From Oceanicaulis sp. HLUCCA04 (GTDB lineage: Bacteria > Pseudomonadota > Alphaproteobacteria > Caulobacterales > Maricaulaceae): 64,000 nt of DNA. This document shows, piece by piece, positions 52,098 through 61,967 of the stretch. A program made the translations under genes and the position numbers. Under the pieces are notes generated by a model, which saw nothing but the letters and a program-made list of their open reading frames with translations, made no database searches and was not told the origin of the DNA. Each line of letters starts with the position of its first letter. Position 1 is the first letter of the stretch. Where the stretch lies: contig LJSH01000004.1 in the NCBI GenBank assembly GCA_001314625.1, forward strand, positions 236,039-300,038, read 5' to 3'.

Positions 52098-53384
52098 ATG
52101 AGCGGACCTTCGACTTACGAACCGAAAACCGGCTTTACCCGCTGGCTGGATTCGCGCCTGCCAGTTGTGCGCCTTGGCTGGGATTCCTTTGTGGACTTTC
52201 CGACGCCGCGCAATCTCAACTACTGGTACACGTTCGGCGGCATTCTCACCGTGTGCCTGATGATCCAGATCATCACCGGCATCGTGCTGGCCATGCACTA
52301 TGTGCCGCACATTGATCACGCCTTTGCCAGCGTCCAGCGTATTGACCGCGATGTGAATTATGGCTGGCTGATCCGCTCGATCCACGCGGTCGGCGCGTCG
52401 ATGTTCTTCCTGGCCGTCTACATGCATATTTTCCGCGGGCTCTATTACGGATCGTACAAGGCGCCGCGCGAGCTCCTGTGGATACTCGGCGTGGTCATCT
52501 ACCTGTTGATGATGGCGGCAGCCTTCCTGGGATATGTGCTGCCGTGGGGCCAGATGTCCTACTGGGGCGCCATGGTGATCACCAACCTGCTCGGGGCGTT
52601 CCCGCTGATTGGCGGACCGATCACCGAATGGCTGTGGGGCGGTTTCTCGGTCGGCAATGCAACCCTGAACCGCTTCTTCTCCCTGCACTATCTGATTCCG
52701 TTCCTGATCGCGGGCGTTGTCGGCCTGCACGTCTGGGCGCTGCACGTGCCGGGCAATAACAACCCGACCGGGATCGATGTGAAATCCAATCGCGATACCT
52801 TGCCCTTCCACCCTTACTACACGTCGAAAGACGGGTTCGCGATTGTCCTGTTCATGGTGATTTTCGCCTTCTTCGTCTTCTACTGGCCGGACGCGCTGGG
52901 TCACTCCGACAACTTCATTCCGGCTGATCCGCTGGTCACACCGGCCCTGATCGTGCCGGAATGGTATCTCTTGCCCTTCTACGCGATCCTGCGGGCGGTG
53001 CCTGACAAGCTGGGCGGCGTGCTTTTGATGTTCGGCGCTATCGGCGTGCTGTTCATACTGCCCTGGCTGGACACGTCGAAAGTGCGCTCCATGCGCTATC
53101 GTCCGCTGGCGCGCTGGTTCTTCGGTTTCTTCGTGCTGGCCTGCCTGGGTCTTGGCTGGGCTGGCGCGGCACTGCCCGATGATCCGGTGCCCGGTCTTGG
53201 CGCTGTCGGCGTGGACTTCCTGATGATGGGCCGCGTCCTGACCGTCTACTATTTCGCCTATTTCCTCGTGATCCTGCCCATTCTGGGGTTTGTTGAGAAG
53301 CCAGCCTCACGGCCCGCCTCCATTGAGGAATCGGTGCTCGGAAACAGCTCACAATCCGCGCCTGCCGCGGTTCCGGCCGAATAG
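52098..53384 (+). CDS. petB: Cytochrome b subunit of the bc1 complex
   Basis: 428 residues with eight transmembrane helices. It carries the two b-haems; His ligands occur in [21 protein letters not shown] and [22 protein letters not shown]. The Qo site motif PEWY is present in [13 protein letters not shown]. The protein is of the mitochondrial/alphaproteobacterial full-length type and not the split b6f type. It is co-transcribed with petA and petC. Confidence 0.98.
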   Translation: MSGPSTYEPKTGFTRWLDSRLPVVRLGWDSFVDFPTPRNLNYWYTFGGILTVCLMIQIITGIVLAMHYVPHIDHAFASVQRIDRDVNYGWLIRSIHAVGASMFFLAVYMHIFRGLYYGSYKAPRELLWILGVVIYLLMMAAAFLGYVLPWGQMSYWGAMVITNLLGAFPLIGGPITEWLWGGFSVGNATLNRFFSLHYLIPFLIAGVVGLHVWALHVPGNNNPTGIDVKSNRDTLPFHPYYTSKDGFAIVLFMVIFAFFVFYWPDALGHSDNFIPADPLVTPALIVPEWYLLPFYAILRAVPDKLGGVLLMFGAIGVLFILPWLDTSKVRSMRYRPLARWFFGFFVLACLGLGWAGAALPDDPVPGLGAVGVDFLMMGRVLTVYYFAYFLVILPILGFVEKPASRPASIEESVLGNSSQSAPAAVPAE

Positions 53385-53398
53385 GAGTGAATGGAACA

Positions 53399-54202
53399 AT
53401 GCGTCTGATCCGCACCCTTTTCATTGCCGCAACCGGTGCACTGGCCGCTGTCGGCCTGGCAACTGCAGCGGGCGAGTACCGCACACCGGAAGATTATCGC
53501 TTCTCCTTCGACGGGCCCTTCAGCTCGTTTGACCGGGGCGCGGTGCAGCGTGGCTTCTACGTGTTCAACCAGGTCTGTGCCGCCTGTCACAGCCTAGAGC
53601 ACCTCTCGATCCGCCATCTGGGCCAGCCCGGCGGTCCCTTCCACGATCCCGAATACCCCAATCCGAACGACAACCCGGTCGTGCGCGCGATTGCGGCGGA
53701 ATATATTGTCGAGGACGGGCCGGACGATTATGGCGACATGTTCGAGCGTCCCGGCCGTCCGGCGGACGGTTTCCCGCAGCCCTATGCCAACGAGGCGCAG
53801 GGCCGTGCAGCCAATAACGGCGCTTACCCGCCCGATCTTTCGATCATTACGCGGGCCCGCCATTATGGTGCGCCCTATATCCGCTCGCTGATGATGGGGT
53901 ATGGCGAGGAGCCGCCTGAAGGCGTCACTGTCGGTGAGGGGCTCTACTACAACCCCTACTTCCCCGGCGGGCTGATTGCCATGCCGCCGCAGCTTCAGGA
54001 CGGTCTTCTGACCTATAATGACGGCACCGAGGCGACGGTCGAGCAAATGGCAACCGACGTCACCGAGTTTCTGGCCTGGGCGTCTGATCCGCACATGGAG
54101 CAGCGCAAGCAGCTTGGTCTGATGGTGCTGGCCTATCTGGTCATTCTGTGCGGCCTCCTGTTCTTCACCTACCGGCAGGTCTGGTCGAAAGTGAAGCATT
54201 AG
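53399..54202 (+). CDS. petC: Cytochrome c1 subunit of the bc1 complex
   Basis: About 267 residues from the ATG at 53399. A cleaved signal peptide (GLATAA) is followed by the haem c motif CAACH in VFNQVCAACHSLEH and the c1 segment RPADGFPQPYANEAQGRAANN. A C-terminal helix (LMVLAYLVILCGLLFFTYRQ) anchors it with the haem domain in the periplasm. It ends the bc1 operon, which is followed by a strong terminator. Confidence 0.97.
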   Translation: MRLIRTLFIAATGALAAVGLATAAGEYRTPEDYRFSFDGPFSSFDRGAVQRGFYVFNQVCAACHSLEHLSIRHLGQPGGPFHDPEYPNPNDNPVVRAIAAEYIVEDGPDDYGDMFERPGRPADGFPQPYANEAQGRAANNGAYPPDLSIITRARHYGAPYIRSLMMGYGEEPPEGVTVGEGLYYNPYFPGGLIAMPPQLQDGLLTYNDGTEATVEQMATDVTEFLAWASDPHMEQRKQLGLMVLAYLVILCGLLFFTYRQVWSKVKH

Positions 54203-54235
54203 GGGCTTTGCCGATAAGCGGTTTGCAACACGCTG

Positions 54236-54276
54236 AAACGGGCCGTTCCTGTATGGGAGCGGCCCGTTTTGTTTTT
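54236..54276 (+). terminator. Terminator of the bc1 operon
   Basis: AAACGGGCC pairs with GGCCCGTTT across a 17-base loop region, with extra pairing TTCC/GGGA inside, and is followed by TTTTGTTTTT. This is a strong intrinsic terminator. Confidence 0.9.
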
Positions 54277-54302
54277 CCCTCCAAGGCGGTATCAGGACAG
54301 GC

Positions 54303-54911
54303 ATGAAGAAGGATCCGATAGATGTTGTCGCCTATGACCCGCGCTGGGCGGAAGAGGGGCTGATCCATGCCGAGGCGGTAGCCGGGGCGCTGGGGCCGCT
54401 TGCCTTGCGTGTTGACCATATCGGCTCAACCGCCGTGCCGGGGCTGGCCGCCAAGGACGTGATCGATGTTCAGGCTCTGGTCTCGCGTCTGGAGGATGAC
54501 GGCATCGCAGCGGCCATGGCAACGGCAGGGTATCGTTTGCGTGACAGTAATCTGAGTGATCCGCCTCACCCGGAAAGCCCGGCGGCTCTGGGCCCTGATG
54601 ACTGGCGCAAGCTCTATTTCCGCGAAGCGGCCGGCACGCGCCGGCTGCATATCCATGTCCGCCGCAATGGCGCCGCAGCGGCGCGCAACGCGCTGCTCCT
54701 GCGCGATTTCCTGCGCGATGATGCGCCCGCGCGGCGCGATTACAGCGAATTCAAGATGGCGCTGGCGGCCAAAACCCGCAAAGATCGGGGTGCCTATCAG
54801 ACCATCAAGCGGCCGTTCATTTCCCTTGCATTGCGGGCGGCCGAGAGCTGGGCAGAGCTGTCTCGCTGGGTGCCCGGTGCGCCTGACGCCTATTGGAGGA
54901 GTGCCGAGTGA
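54303..54911 (+). CDS. GrpB-like nucleotidyltransferase superfamily protein
   Basis: 202 residues of the GrpB/UPF0157 family. The family motif RVDHIGSTAVPGLAAKDVIDVQ is clear, followed by the LHIHVRRNG segment and LRDFLRDDAPARRDYSEFK. These proteins are nucleotidyltransferase-fold and of uncertain substrate. The stop codon shares one base with the ATG of mtnP (TGATG), so the two are coupled in a purine/nucleoside context. Confidence 0.9.
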   Translation: MKKDPIDVVAYDPRWAEEGLIHAEAVAGALGPLALRVDHIGSTAVPGLAAKDVIDVQALVSRLEDDGIAAAMATAGYRLRDSNLSDPPHPESPAALGPDDWRKLYFREAAGTRRLHIHVRRNGAAAARNALLLRDFLRDDAPARRDYSEFKMALAAKTRKDRGAYQTIKRPFISLALRAAESWAELSRWVPGAPDAYWRSAE

Positions 54912-55795
54912 TGACAGGCTGGGTTCTGGGCATTGTCGGCGGTTCGGGCCTCTATCAGCTCGCGGGGCTGGAAGATGTGCGCCATCAGACGGTGGAAACT
55001 CCGTGGGGCTCACCATCCGGACAGCTGGTTCGTGGCCGCCTTAACGGCATTGATCTTGTCTTTCTGGCCCGTCACGGCAAAGGCCACAGCCTGTCGCCGA
55101 CCGCCATCAATTACCGGGCCAATATCCATGCGCTCAAACGCGCGGGCGTAACAGATATATTGTCTCTTTCGGCGTGTGGCTCCATGCGCGAGGAACTGAC
55201 GCCCGGCAGTTTTGTGGTCGTCGACCAGTATGTCGACCGGACGTTTGCGCGCGAGAAGAGCTTTTTCGGCCCTGGCTGTGTGGCGCATGTCCCGATGGCC
55301 GATCCGGTCTGCAAGCGCCTGTCGGCCATGGCTGCGAACGCGGCGCGCGCGGCCGGGGTCGATAATGTCGTCGAGGGCGGCACCTATCTGGCGATGGAAG
55401 GCCCGCAATTTTCCACCCGCGCGGAAAGCCGCCTCTACCGCGCCTGGGGCATGGATGTGATCGGCATGACCAACATGCCAGAAGCCAAGCTCGCCCGTGA
55501 AGCCGAGCTTCCCTATGCCAGCGTCTGCATGGTCACCGATTATGATTGCTGGCGTGAGGCGGATTCCGACGTGGATATCAACGATATCCTGAAAGTGATG
55601 GGCGAGAATAATGGCCATGCCCACGGCCTGATTTCGGCCCTGACACAGGCCATGGCCAGTGCCGAGCGCACCCCGGACCCCGCCGGCATAGGCAGTGTCC
55701 TCGACCATGCCATCATTACCGCGCCTGAACACCGCGACCCGGCGCTGGTCGCCCGCCTTTCAACGATTGCGGGCCGGGTATTGTCGCGCGCCTGA
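54911..55795 (+). CDS. mtnP: S-methyl-5'-thioadenosine phosphorylase
   Basis: About 294 residues from the ATG at 54911. It cleaves methylthioadenosine (from polyamine synthesis) to adenine and methylthioribose phosphate. The N-terminal GIVGGSGLYQLAGL, the segment HGKGHSLSPTAINYRANI, LSACGSMREELTPGSFVVVDQ, MEGPQFSTRAESRLYRAWG and VIGMTNMPEAKLAREAELPYA are MTAP signatures. The apt gene, which salvages the adenine product, lies about 760 bases downstream, so the two likely act in one salvage route. Confidence 0.93.
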   Translation: MTGWVLGIVGGSGLYQLAGLEDVRHQTVETPWGSPSGQLVRGRLNGIDLVFLARHGKGHSLSPTAINYRANIHALKRAGVTDILSLSACGSMREELTPGSFVVVDQYVDRTFAREKSFFGPGCVAHVPMADPVCKRLSAMAANAARAAGVDNVVEGGTYLAMEGPQFSTRAESRLYRAWGMDVIGMTNMPEAKLAREAELPYASVCMVTDYDCWREADSDVDINDILKVMGENNGHAHGLISALTQAMASAERTPDPAGIGSVLDHAIITAPEHRDPALVARLSTIAGRVLSRA

Positions 55796-56127
55796 GGCGC
55801 GATCACGACCGATTTGCCAAAAGTTATCCACAGGCTGTGGCAGCGCCATGGCCTGTCCGGCTGTAAAAAAGTCACCAATTCGTCACGCTTATTGCCCGCT
55901 TCAATGCGGGCGATGGGCATATTATCATTTAAAAACAACTATATAATTCAGATTTGGTGTATTTTTGGCGTCCTCTTTTCATCCGTATCCAGATATATTA
56001 CAGTGATATGACTTACTGACGACACTTATGTGTCATCCGCTCGACCAGGGCGGCAGTCTCAAAATGATGTTGCGCACAAGAAGGATAACCGGCCGGGCGC
56101 ACGGCCTAGCCCCAAGGGAGCAAGGAA
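55796..56127. other. AT-rich 332 bp intergenic region
   Basis: No gene is supported here. It contains a DnaA-box-like TTATCCACA at 55824-55832, an AT-rich stretch at 55920-56000, and an inverted repeat GACAC-TTAT-GTGTC at 56021-56034, within a seven-of-eight wider palindrome (GACGACAC/GTGTCATC). The base composition is strikingly lower in GC than the rest of the window. The last part is likely promoter and leader for the UrcA-like gene, with a GGGAGCAAGGA site before its ATG. Confidence 0.6.
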
Positions 56128-56481
56128 ATGAAAAAGTTCACAAGCATTGTCGTTCTCGCCGGAGCTGCCCTGTGTCTTGGCGCCCCGGCAACGCTGGCCC
56201 AGGAGATCGAGCCGACACCGGTCTTCGTGTTTGATGTCGAGCGTGTTGCCCTTCAGGACGAAGGCAATATCCGCTCCATTCACGACCGTCTTGTCGTGGA
56301 AGCGCGCGATTATTGCGGCGGCATTGTCGCGGCGGAATCGGTGGAATATCCGGTCTGTGTGGAGGCCATGGTTACCCATGTGGTCGACGAGCTGGACCAC
56401 CCGGCGCTGACCGAGGCCCATGAAGCGGCGATCCGCGCACAGTCTGGCCGCTGGCAGGCCGTCGCCTACAATGCGGGCTGA
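56128..56481 (+). CDS. Secreted UrcA-like small protein
   Basis: 117 residues. An N-terminal signal peptide ([18 protein letters not shown]) is followed by a short mature part with LHV-like repeats and two conserved-looking Cys residues ([10 protein letters not shown] and [10 protein letters not shown]). The pattern resembles the UrcA family of alphaproteobacterial exported proteins. That assignment is by shape. It has a strong ribosome site and an AT-rich upstream region. Its function is unknown. Confidence 0.65.
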   Translation: MKKFTSIVVLAGAALCLGAPATLAQEIEPTPVFVFDVERVALQDEGNIRSIHDRLVVEARDYCGGIVAAESVEYPVCVEAMVTHVVDELDHPALTEAHEAAIRAQSGRWQAVAYNAG

Positions 56482-56555
56482 GTGCATCGGTCTGCCTTGA
56501 CGTCTTCCCCGCCGGACCGGATTGTCGCGAAAACGGTCTGGCGGGAAAAAATACC

Positions 56556-57086
56556 ATGGATGCTCTGAAGGCGAAGATCCGGGCGATTGCCGACTACCCG
56601 AAGCCCGGCATTATCTTTCGCGACGTGACGACATTACTGGGCGATGCACGCGCCTTCCGGGCCGCCGTCGATGCGATGATTGCCCCGCACGCGGGCGCGA
56701 AGATCGACAAGATTGCCGGTATCGAGGCACGCGGGTTCATTCTCGGCGGTGCGATTGCCCACCAGCTCTCCATTGGTTTTGTGCCGATCCGCAAGAAGGG
56801 CAAGCTGCCCTTCGACACCTTGGCGCAGACCTATGAGCTGGAATACGGCACCGATGAGGTGGAGATGCACACCGATGCCATCAGCCCCGGAGAACGCGTC
56901 CTCATCATTGATGATCTTGTCGCCACCGGCGGAACGGCCGAGGCTGCGATAAAGCTGCTTCGCCGTGCAGGCGCGAAAGTGGAGGGCGCGTCGTTTGTCA
57001 TCGACCTGCCAGAGCTTGGCGGGGCAGAGCGGATCCGCGCCATGGATGTGCCGGTTACGGCGCTCGTAGCCTTTGAGGGCCATTAG
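56556..57086 (+). CDS. apt: Adenine phosphoribosyltransferase
   Basis: This 176-residue type I phosphoribosyltransferase converts adenine plus PRPP to AMP. Motifs include [25 protein letters not shown], the flexible loop region and the PRPP-binding [18 protein letters not shown]. Length and layout are normal. Together with mtnP it forms a likely adenine-salvage module. Confidence 0.97.
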   Translation: MDALKAKIRAIADYPKPGIIFRDVTTLLGDARAFRAAVDAMIAPHAGAKIDKIAGIEARGFILGGAIAHQLSIGFVPIRKKGKLPFDTLAQTYELEYGTDEVEMHTDAISPGERVLIIDDLVATGGTAEAAIKLLRRAGAKVEGASFVIDLPELGGAERIRAMDVPVTALVAFEGH

Positions 57087-57138
57087 GGCCTAATCTGCCC
57101 GCGATACGCCGCGACGGCGTGACGGGGAGGGCAAACGC

Positions 57139-57797
57139 ATGTTCATCGGTCATTATGGCCCGGCTCTGGCGGCGCCGCGTCTTGTGGGCAGCGTGCCGCT
57201 CTGGGCGCTGTTTGTGTCTGTTCAGTTCATTGATGTGGTGTGGGGCGTGCTGGTCCTGGCCGGTATCGAGCAGGTGCGCGTTGAGCCCGGCTTTACGCAG
57301 ATGAGTCCGCTCGATCTCCACCACATGCCCTACACCCACTCCCTGCCGGGCGCGCTCGCTCTCTCCCTACTGGCCGGGGGGCTCTACTGGCTCATCGCAG
57401 CCAGGGAGCGGTTGGCCGGCGCGGCTCTGATCGCGGCGGCGAGCTTTTCCCACTGGCTGGGCGATCTCCTCGTCCATGTGCCAGATCTTGCCCTGTGGCC
57501 GGGCGGGCCGATGGCGGGGTTGGGACTGGGAACAATCTGCCCGCCGCATTGGCGCTTGAAGTGACGCTGGTTCTGGCCGGGCTTGGTATCTATCTCTCGG
57601 CGGCGCGCGCGAAGGGCATGATTGGCCGGATCTGGCCTTTTGTGCTGGCCGCCATACTCCTCGCGCTGGAGGCGGTCCACCTCATGGGTGAACCGCCTGC
57701 CAGCGGCGAAGCGCTCGCGGTCACCAGTCTCGCGGCATTTGCGCTGCTGGGCGCACTGGCCGCGATTGCCGACCTGACGCGCACACCGGCACGCTAG
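57139..57797 (+). pseudogene. Integral membrane protein gene with a one-base frameshift
   Basis: Frame one runs from the ATG at 57139 (MFIGHYGPALAAPRLVGSVP) through LHHMPYTHSLPGALALSLLAG and FSHWLGDLLVHVPDLALWPG, and then turns to nonsense and stops at 57564. A second frame continues from about 57529 with NNLPAALALEVTLVLAGLGIYL and is read through to the TAG at 57795-57797. Inserting one T between 57528 and 57529 restores one continuous membrane protein of about 219 residues (expected GLGLWNNLPAALALE). This may be a real loss of function or an assembly error. The family is not recognised, but the HYGPA and HSLPGA motifs look like a membrane-bound metal-dependent hydrolase-type protein. Confidence 0.75.
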
Positions 57798-59293
57798 CGG
57801 TTTCCGGCCTCGACAAACTCGCGCACATCGCGGGCAAGCTCTTCGATCGAGGGGTGATGCAGATACATCATGTGCCCGGCTTCATAATAGGTCAGCGTAA
57901 CGCGTGACGGGTCGTATCCGCGCCGGTTGAACGTCATTTCGGTGCCAAAAAACGGTGTGGCCAGATCATACAGGCCATTTGTGGCCAGCACGCGCAGATC
58001 GGAGTTCTGGCGCATGGCCCGCTCCAGCCAGGTCGAGACGTTCAGGTAGGAATTTTCCCCGCCGGCCTCGCCCGCTTCCCAGTTCCAGTCACTTACCCCT
58101 CCCAGCGTGACATAGGTGTCGGCAATATCGACGCCGAGATTGCGGGTATAGTGATCGCGCATGGCAGCCGTGTAGCCTGCCGAGATGCCATAGCCAGACG
58201 GATCGCCTTCCGGGTTTTCGCGCAGCGAATCGGGTTCCTGTCCGGCAAAGCGGGAATCAAACCGGCCAACGCTCAGACCATCCTCGCGCAGGATTTCCGT
58301 GCGGAAGCGGTTCAGCGGCACGCGCAAGCCCGCAGACCGCAGATAGGTTTGCGACAGCCCGGTCAGTTCAGCCATGCGCACCGTGGCCGCATCGAAGCGG
58401 GCCTCATCAACATCATGTCCGCGCAGCAATACCGGCAGGTATTCATCGGTGGCAAAATCGCGCGCATCGCGCAGGAAGGCGTTGAAATCATTGTTCCACG
58501 CTTCACGGTCGACACGGTTGTGATACCAGGCGGTGGCCGCGTAGCCGGGAAGAAGGCCGGTCAGGCCCAGCGGATTGTCGGGCCGTATGTTGGCCATCTC
58601 CATGACGACCGAAATCAGCACCACGCCGTTGAAGGCCACATTGTTCCAGCCCAGCTCCAGCTCGTTCATCAGCGCGCCGATGCGCGTGGTGCCATAGCTC
58701 TCGCCGATCAGGTATTTGGGCGAGTTCCAGCGCTGGTTCTCGGTCAGCCAGGTGCGGATGAACTGGCCGATAGCGCGGGCATCCTCATTAACGCCCCAGA
58801 AGTCCGCCGGGTCTGTATCGCCCAGAGCACGGCTATAGCCCGTGCCGACCGGGTCGATGAAGACCAGATCAGCCTGGTCCAGAAGCGTGTGGGGATTGTC
58901 CTGCAGATCGTAGGGCGCCGCGCCGTCATCTTCGGCTTCGGACGGCAGCACCAGCTGCACCGGGCCGAACACGCCCATATGCAGCCAGAGCGAGGCTGAA
59001 CCCGGTCCGCCATTGAAGATGAAGGCTACGGGCCGGGTACGCGGATCGGATACGCCCTCGCGGATATAGCTGGTGGAGAAGATGGATGCTGTGGCGGTTC
59101 CTTCATCATCACGCAGGAAGGTTTCGCCGGCAATCGCGCGATAGCGCACGCGCTGGCCATTGGCGGTTACTTCGCCCCGGCTTTCGAACGCCCGCGGCTC
59201 GCGCGGATCGTTTTGCGTATCGGGCGCTTGCGCGCTTGCGCCGGAAACGCCCAGGACAAGGGCTGCAAGCCCTGCTGCGAGTATTCTGATCAT
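57794..59293 (-). CDS. Exported serine carboxypeptidase, family S10
   Basis: About 499 residues from the ATG at 59293. A signal peptide (GVSGASAQ) makes it periplasmic. The S10 signatures are FIFNGGPGSASLWLH (oxyanion region), DPVGTGYS, the nucleophile GESYGTTR, and, near the C-terminus, NGLYDLATP with the Asp and YYEAGHMMYLHH with the His of the triad. Such enzymes remove C-terminal amino acids. Its stop codon TAG overlaps the stop of the opposite-strand membrane protein gene (CTAG at 57794-57797). Confidence 0.94.
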   Translation of the reverse strand: MIRILAAGLAALVLGVSGASAQAPDTQNDPREPRAFESRGEVTANGQRVRYRAIAGETFLRDDEGTATASIFSTSYIREGVSDPRTRPVAFIFNGGPGSASLWLHMGVFGPVQLVLPSEAEDDGAAPYDLQDNPHTLLDQADLVFIDPVGTGYSRALGDTDPADFWGVNEDARAIGQFIRTWLTENQRWNSPKYLIGESYGTTRIGALMNELELGWNNVAFNGVVLISVVMEMANIRPDNPLGLTGLLPGYAATAWYHNRVDREAWNNDFNAFLRDARDFATDEYLPVLLRGHDVDEARFDAATVRMAELTGLSQTYLRSAGLRVPLNRFRTEILREDGLSVGRFDSRFAGQEPDSLRENPEGDPSGYGISAGYTAAMRDHYTRNLGVDIADTYVTLGGVSDWNWEAGEAGGENSYLNVSTWLERAMRQNSDLRVLATNGLYDLATPFFGTEMTFNRRGYDPSRVTLTYYEAGHMMYLHHPSIEELARDVREFVEAGNR

Positions 59294-59420
59294 GATGCCT
59301 CCCCGATCCGGCGTGATCGCCGTGTGATGTGGTCTGCAGGCTAGCCGCGATGGCCCGCGGGTCAATCAGCATGCGCCTTCACAATTGCGTGCCCGCGCGC
59401 GTCTGCCTAGAAACGCCGCC

Positions 59421-60317
59421 ATGAACTATCGTCACGCCTTTCACGCCGGGAATTTCGCCGATGTACTCAAGCATGTCGTGCTGGCGCTGTGCGTCGAGCA
59501 CCTCAAGCGCAAGGACAAACCGTTCGCCTTCATCGATACCCATGCCGGTATTGGTGTCTATGACCTGACCAGTGATGCTGCCCGGCGCAGCCCCGAATGG
59601 CGAGAAGGACTGGGACGGGTTCTGGGCGCGGTCATGCCGGATGATGCGGGCAGGGCGCTGAAACCCTGGCTGGACGTGGTTGCCGCCATGAATGCAGGCA
59701 AGGCCGAGCCGGAGCGCTATCCGGGATCGCCGGAAATGGCCGTCCGGCTGATGCGCCCTCAGGACCGCATCCATTTGTGCGAGCTGCACGAGGCCGACGC
59801 GAAGACACTCGACAAGCGCTATGCGCTCCATGCCCGCGTGAAGGTGGAACAACGCGATGGCTACAAGGCGCTCAAGGCCCTCCTGCCTCCGCGCGAGAAA
59901 CGCGGGCTGGTGCTGATAGACCCGCCCTATGAAGCCCGCGACGAGTTTGTGCGCCTTGCAGAAGCGGCGATGAGCGGGCTGGAACGCTGGCCCAGTGGCA
60001 CATTCGTCTTCTGGCGGCCGATGAAGGATCTCTGGTCGCTGGACAGGTTTGACGAGGGGCTGGCCGAGTGGCTGGTCACTGAACGCGATGTGGAGCCGTC
60101 CGCCATACTGCGCGCGGACATGTGGGTGCGCGATCTGCAAAGCGAGGGCAAGCTTGCTGGTGCAGGCATCGTTATCATCAACCCGCCGCACACGCTGGAA
60201 GCGGACCTGCTGGCGTTGATGCCGTGGCTGTGTGAGGTGCTCAAACAGGGTGATGGCGCGGGCTGGCGGCTGGACGGTATCGTTACCGAGGAAATGGCGG
60301 CCAGCTGGGCGGGGTAG
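59421..60317 (+). CDS. rlmJ: 23S rRNA (adenine(2030)-N(6))-methyltransferase
   Basis: 298 residues from the ATG at 59421. RlmJ methylates A2030 of 23S rRNA. The opening NYRHAFHAGNFADVLKHVVL is diagnostic. The SAM motif FAFIDTHAGIGVYD, the catalytic DPPYE in LVLIDPPYEARDEF and GAGIVIINPP follow. The frame extends a little upstream to 59385, but the conserved start is at 59421. A stem-loop follows the gene at 60337. Confidence 0.96.
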   Translation: MNYRHAFHAGNFADVLKHVVLALCVEHLKRKDKPFAFIDTHAGIGVYDLTSDAARRSPEWREGLGRVLGAVMPDDAGRALKPWLDVVAAMNAGKAEPERYPGSPEMAVRLMRPQDRIHLCELHEADAKTLDKRYALHARVKVEQRDGYKALKALLPPREKRGLVLIDPPYEARDEFVRLAEAAMSGLERWPSGTFVFWRPMKDLWSLDRFDEGLAEWLVTERDVEPSAILRADMWVRDLQSEGKLAGAGIVIINPPHTLEADLLALMPWLCEVLKQGDGAGWRLDGIVTEEMAASWAG

Positions 60318-60336
60318 GTATCTGCTCGCTCTGAAA

Positions 60337-60364
60337 CCCCGGAACCGCAAAGCGGTATCCGGGG
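60337..60364 (+). terminator. Stem-loop after rlmJ
   Basis: CCCCGG-A-ACCGC-AAA-GCGGT-AT-CCGGGG forms a long stem immediately downstream of rlmJ and before a convergent gene. No clean T-run follows (CCTCTTGCGG), so its terminator activity is uncertain. Confidence 0.45.
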
Positions 60365-60443
60365 CCTCTTGCGGCAGGTTCTGCTCCCGGTCCCGGCTCT
60401 GCGCTGCGCTTGGCCGGGAGTTCACGAGCGAAAAGCTGTGGCG

Positions 60444-61895
60444 CTAGACTCCCCTTACCGTAAACACGCTCTTATCGGGCCGCCTTGGCACGATGACTTC
60501 GATGAAGTGGGTGCAATAGCGTTTCAGGAAATGCTCGCCCCCGTCACCGGAAAGGCTGCGCAACGGGATCAGGCCCGACCCCATTGCATCCCCGCGATCA
60601 AAATAGCTGATAAGCTTGCCCGGTGCTGGCGCAGAGAGGCCGGCCGCCAGCAGAGGCAGGCGCGCGGGCGTCATTGCCGATTTCAGCCCGTCATGGCGCA
60701 TCAGCTCGCGCCGGTCGACGTGAAACACGCGCCGCGAGGCATCACGCCGGTTCACATGCACCTTTTTCAGTACGTGGCGCAGCGCATATTCTTCTGGACG
60801 CGATATTGAGGCGCCAAGCCCCGACGCCAGCTCGTTCTGCGTCGGCGTAGTCAGCCAGATGAAATAATCGTTGACCGGCAGGCCGGTATCATCGCGTACG
60901 GTAAATACCAGTTGATAGTGCTCGTTAAACGCGTCCGGGCCCAGATCCTCCTCGGAATCAAGGCTGGCCCGGCGGTCGCCGGCCCCTGGCTGGACCAGGG
61001 TGCGGGTTACAGCGTTGAGCTGGCTCCAATCCTCGCGCACCTGCCGGTAGCCAGCAGCATCGTCGGTACGCAGGGCCTGCAATACCATCCGCCCCAGCCG
61101 GCCCGCCCCAGTATCGCCGGTGTCTGACGGATTGGTGATATTAAGGTGATGGCGGTCGGGCAGCACCGCAAACGGCGTAGTATCCGGTCCGCGCCGGGTC
61201 CAGAGCGTACGCTCGGGCAGGCCGCCGGCATCTTTGGCTGTGAAATCCACCGTGACGCCCTGCGGGTCGATGTTTGCGCTGGCAGCGCGCACCGTGCCGT
61301 CCCACGCATTCTCGCCAAGAATGCGCATGGGCCGGAAGACATCGAGCCCGGTGATGACATAGGGGCGTGTACCTGCCTCGCTGAACACGCTGGTCCGCTC
61401 GCCATTGCGTGACAGCCGGTCTGCGAGCGCAAGATTTTCCTGCAAGGCCGAGCCGTGCTCCAGCGCATGCAGGAACTCGGTGCCGGTCTGGAAGCTGTTG
61501 CCGAACCCCTTGATCAGCCGTCCGAGCGCCGAGCGTCCCATCACCGCCAGCGGCGAGCCGAAATTGGCCGGGGCCAGCATCAGGAAATTGTCGACCGGCG
61601 CGCCGCCTTGCGGGTGCGCGAAGGCGAGCCACTGGCGCACGACCAGTGCGCCGGTAGAGTGGGTGACGACATGGAAGCGCTCGCCCAGCCGCCCGTCTGC
61701 CTGCAATTCAGCGATGACCTGGCCCAGCCTCCGGGCGCTATCGGCCAGATGCACCTCATCGGCCATGGACGGGTAACCGCCCAGCCAGACATTCTCGACG
61801 TCAAAGCCTTGCCCGGAGAGGAATCCCGCAAGCTTGCGCATGGATGTGTCGCGCGCACTCCAGCCATGAACAGTCAGGACGTGGCGGGTTGCCAT
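60444..61895 (-). CDS. Alpha/beta hydrolase (lipase/esterase-like)
   Basis: About 483 residues. The N-terminal third is an alpha/beta hydrolase: HVLTVHGWSARDTS (oxyanion side), VVTHSTGALVVRQW (nucleophile Ser in HSTGA) and FLMLAPANFGSPLA. This resembles the cutinase/lipase or PGAP1-like group that removes acyl chains. A second part of about 200 residues (VFTVRDDTGLPVNDYFIWLTTP, RRVFHVDRREL) is not recognised. No signal peptide is obvious. The gene is divergently convergent with rlmJ and stands alone. Confidence 0.8.
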   Translation of the reverse strand: MATRHVLTVHGWSARDTSMRKLAGFLSGQGFDVENVWLGGYPSMADEVHLADSARRLGQVIAELQADGRLGERFHVVTHSTGALVVRQWLAFAHPQGGAPVDNFLMLAPANFGSPLAVMGRSALGRLIKGFGNSFQTGTEFLHALEHGSALQENLALADRLSRNGERTSVFSEAGTRPYVITGLDVFRPMRILGENAWDGTVRAASANIDPQGVTVDFTAKDAGGLPERTLWTRRGPDTTPFAVLPDRHHLNITNPSDTGDTGAGRLGRMVLQALRTDDAAGYRQVREDWSQLNAVTRTLVQPGAGDRRASLDSEEDLGPDAFNEHYQLVFTVRDDTGLPVNDYFIWLTTPTQNELASGLGASISRPEEYALRHVLKKVHVNRRDASRRVFHVDRRELMRHDGLKSAMTPARLPLLAAGLSAPAPGKLISYFDRGDAMGSGLIPLRSLSGDGGEHFLKRYCTHFIEVIVPRRPDKSVFTVRGV

Positions 61896-61967
61896 GGGCA
61901 GGCCTCAATCGAGATGAACCCGCTTACAGTATGCCGTATCCCGCCCGCCGCGGATAGATTACGCCGG

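Noticed and set aside
55824-55832. DnaA box as a sign of a replication origin
   Set aside because: A single perfect TTATCCACA without clustered boxes, DUE or dnaA, gyrB or hemE neighbours is not enough for an origin call.
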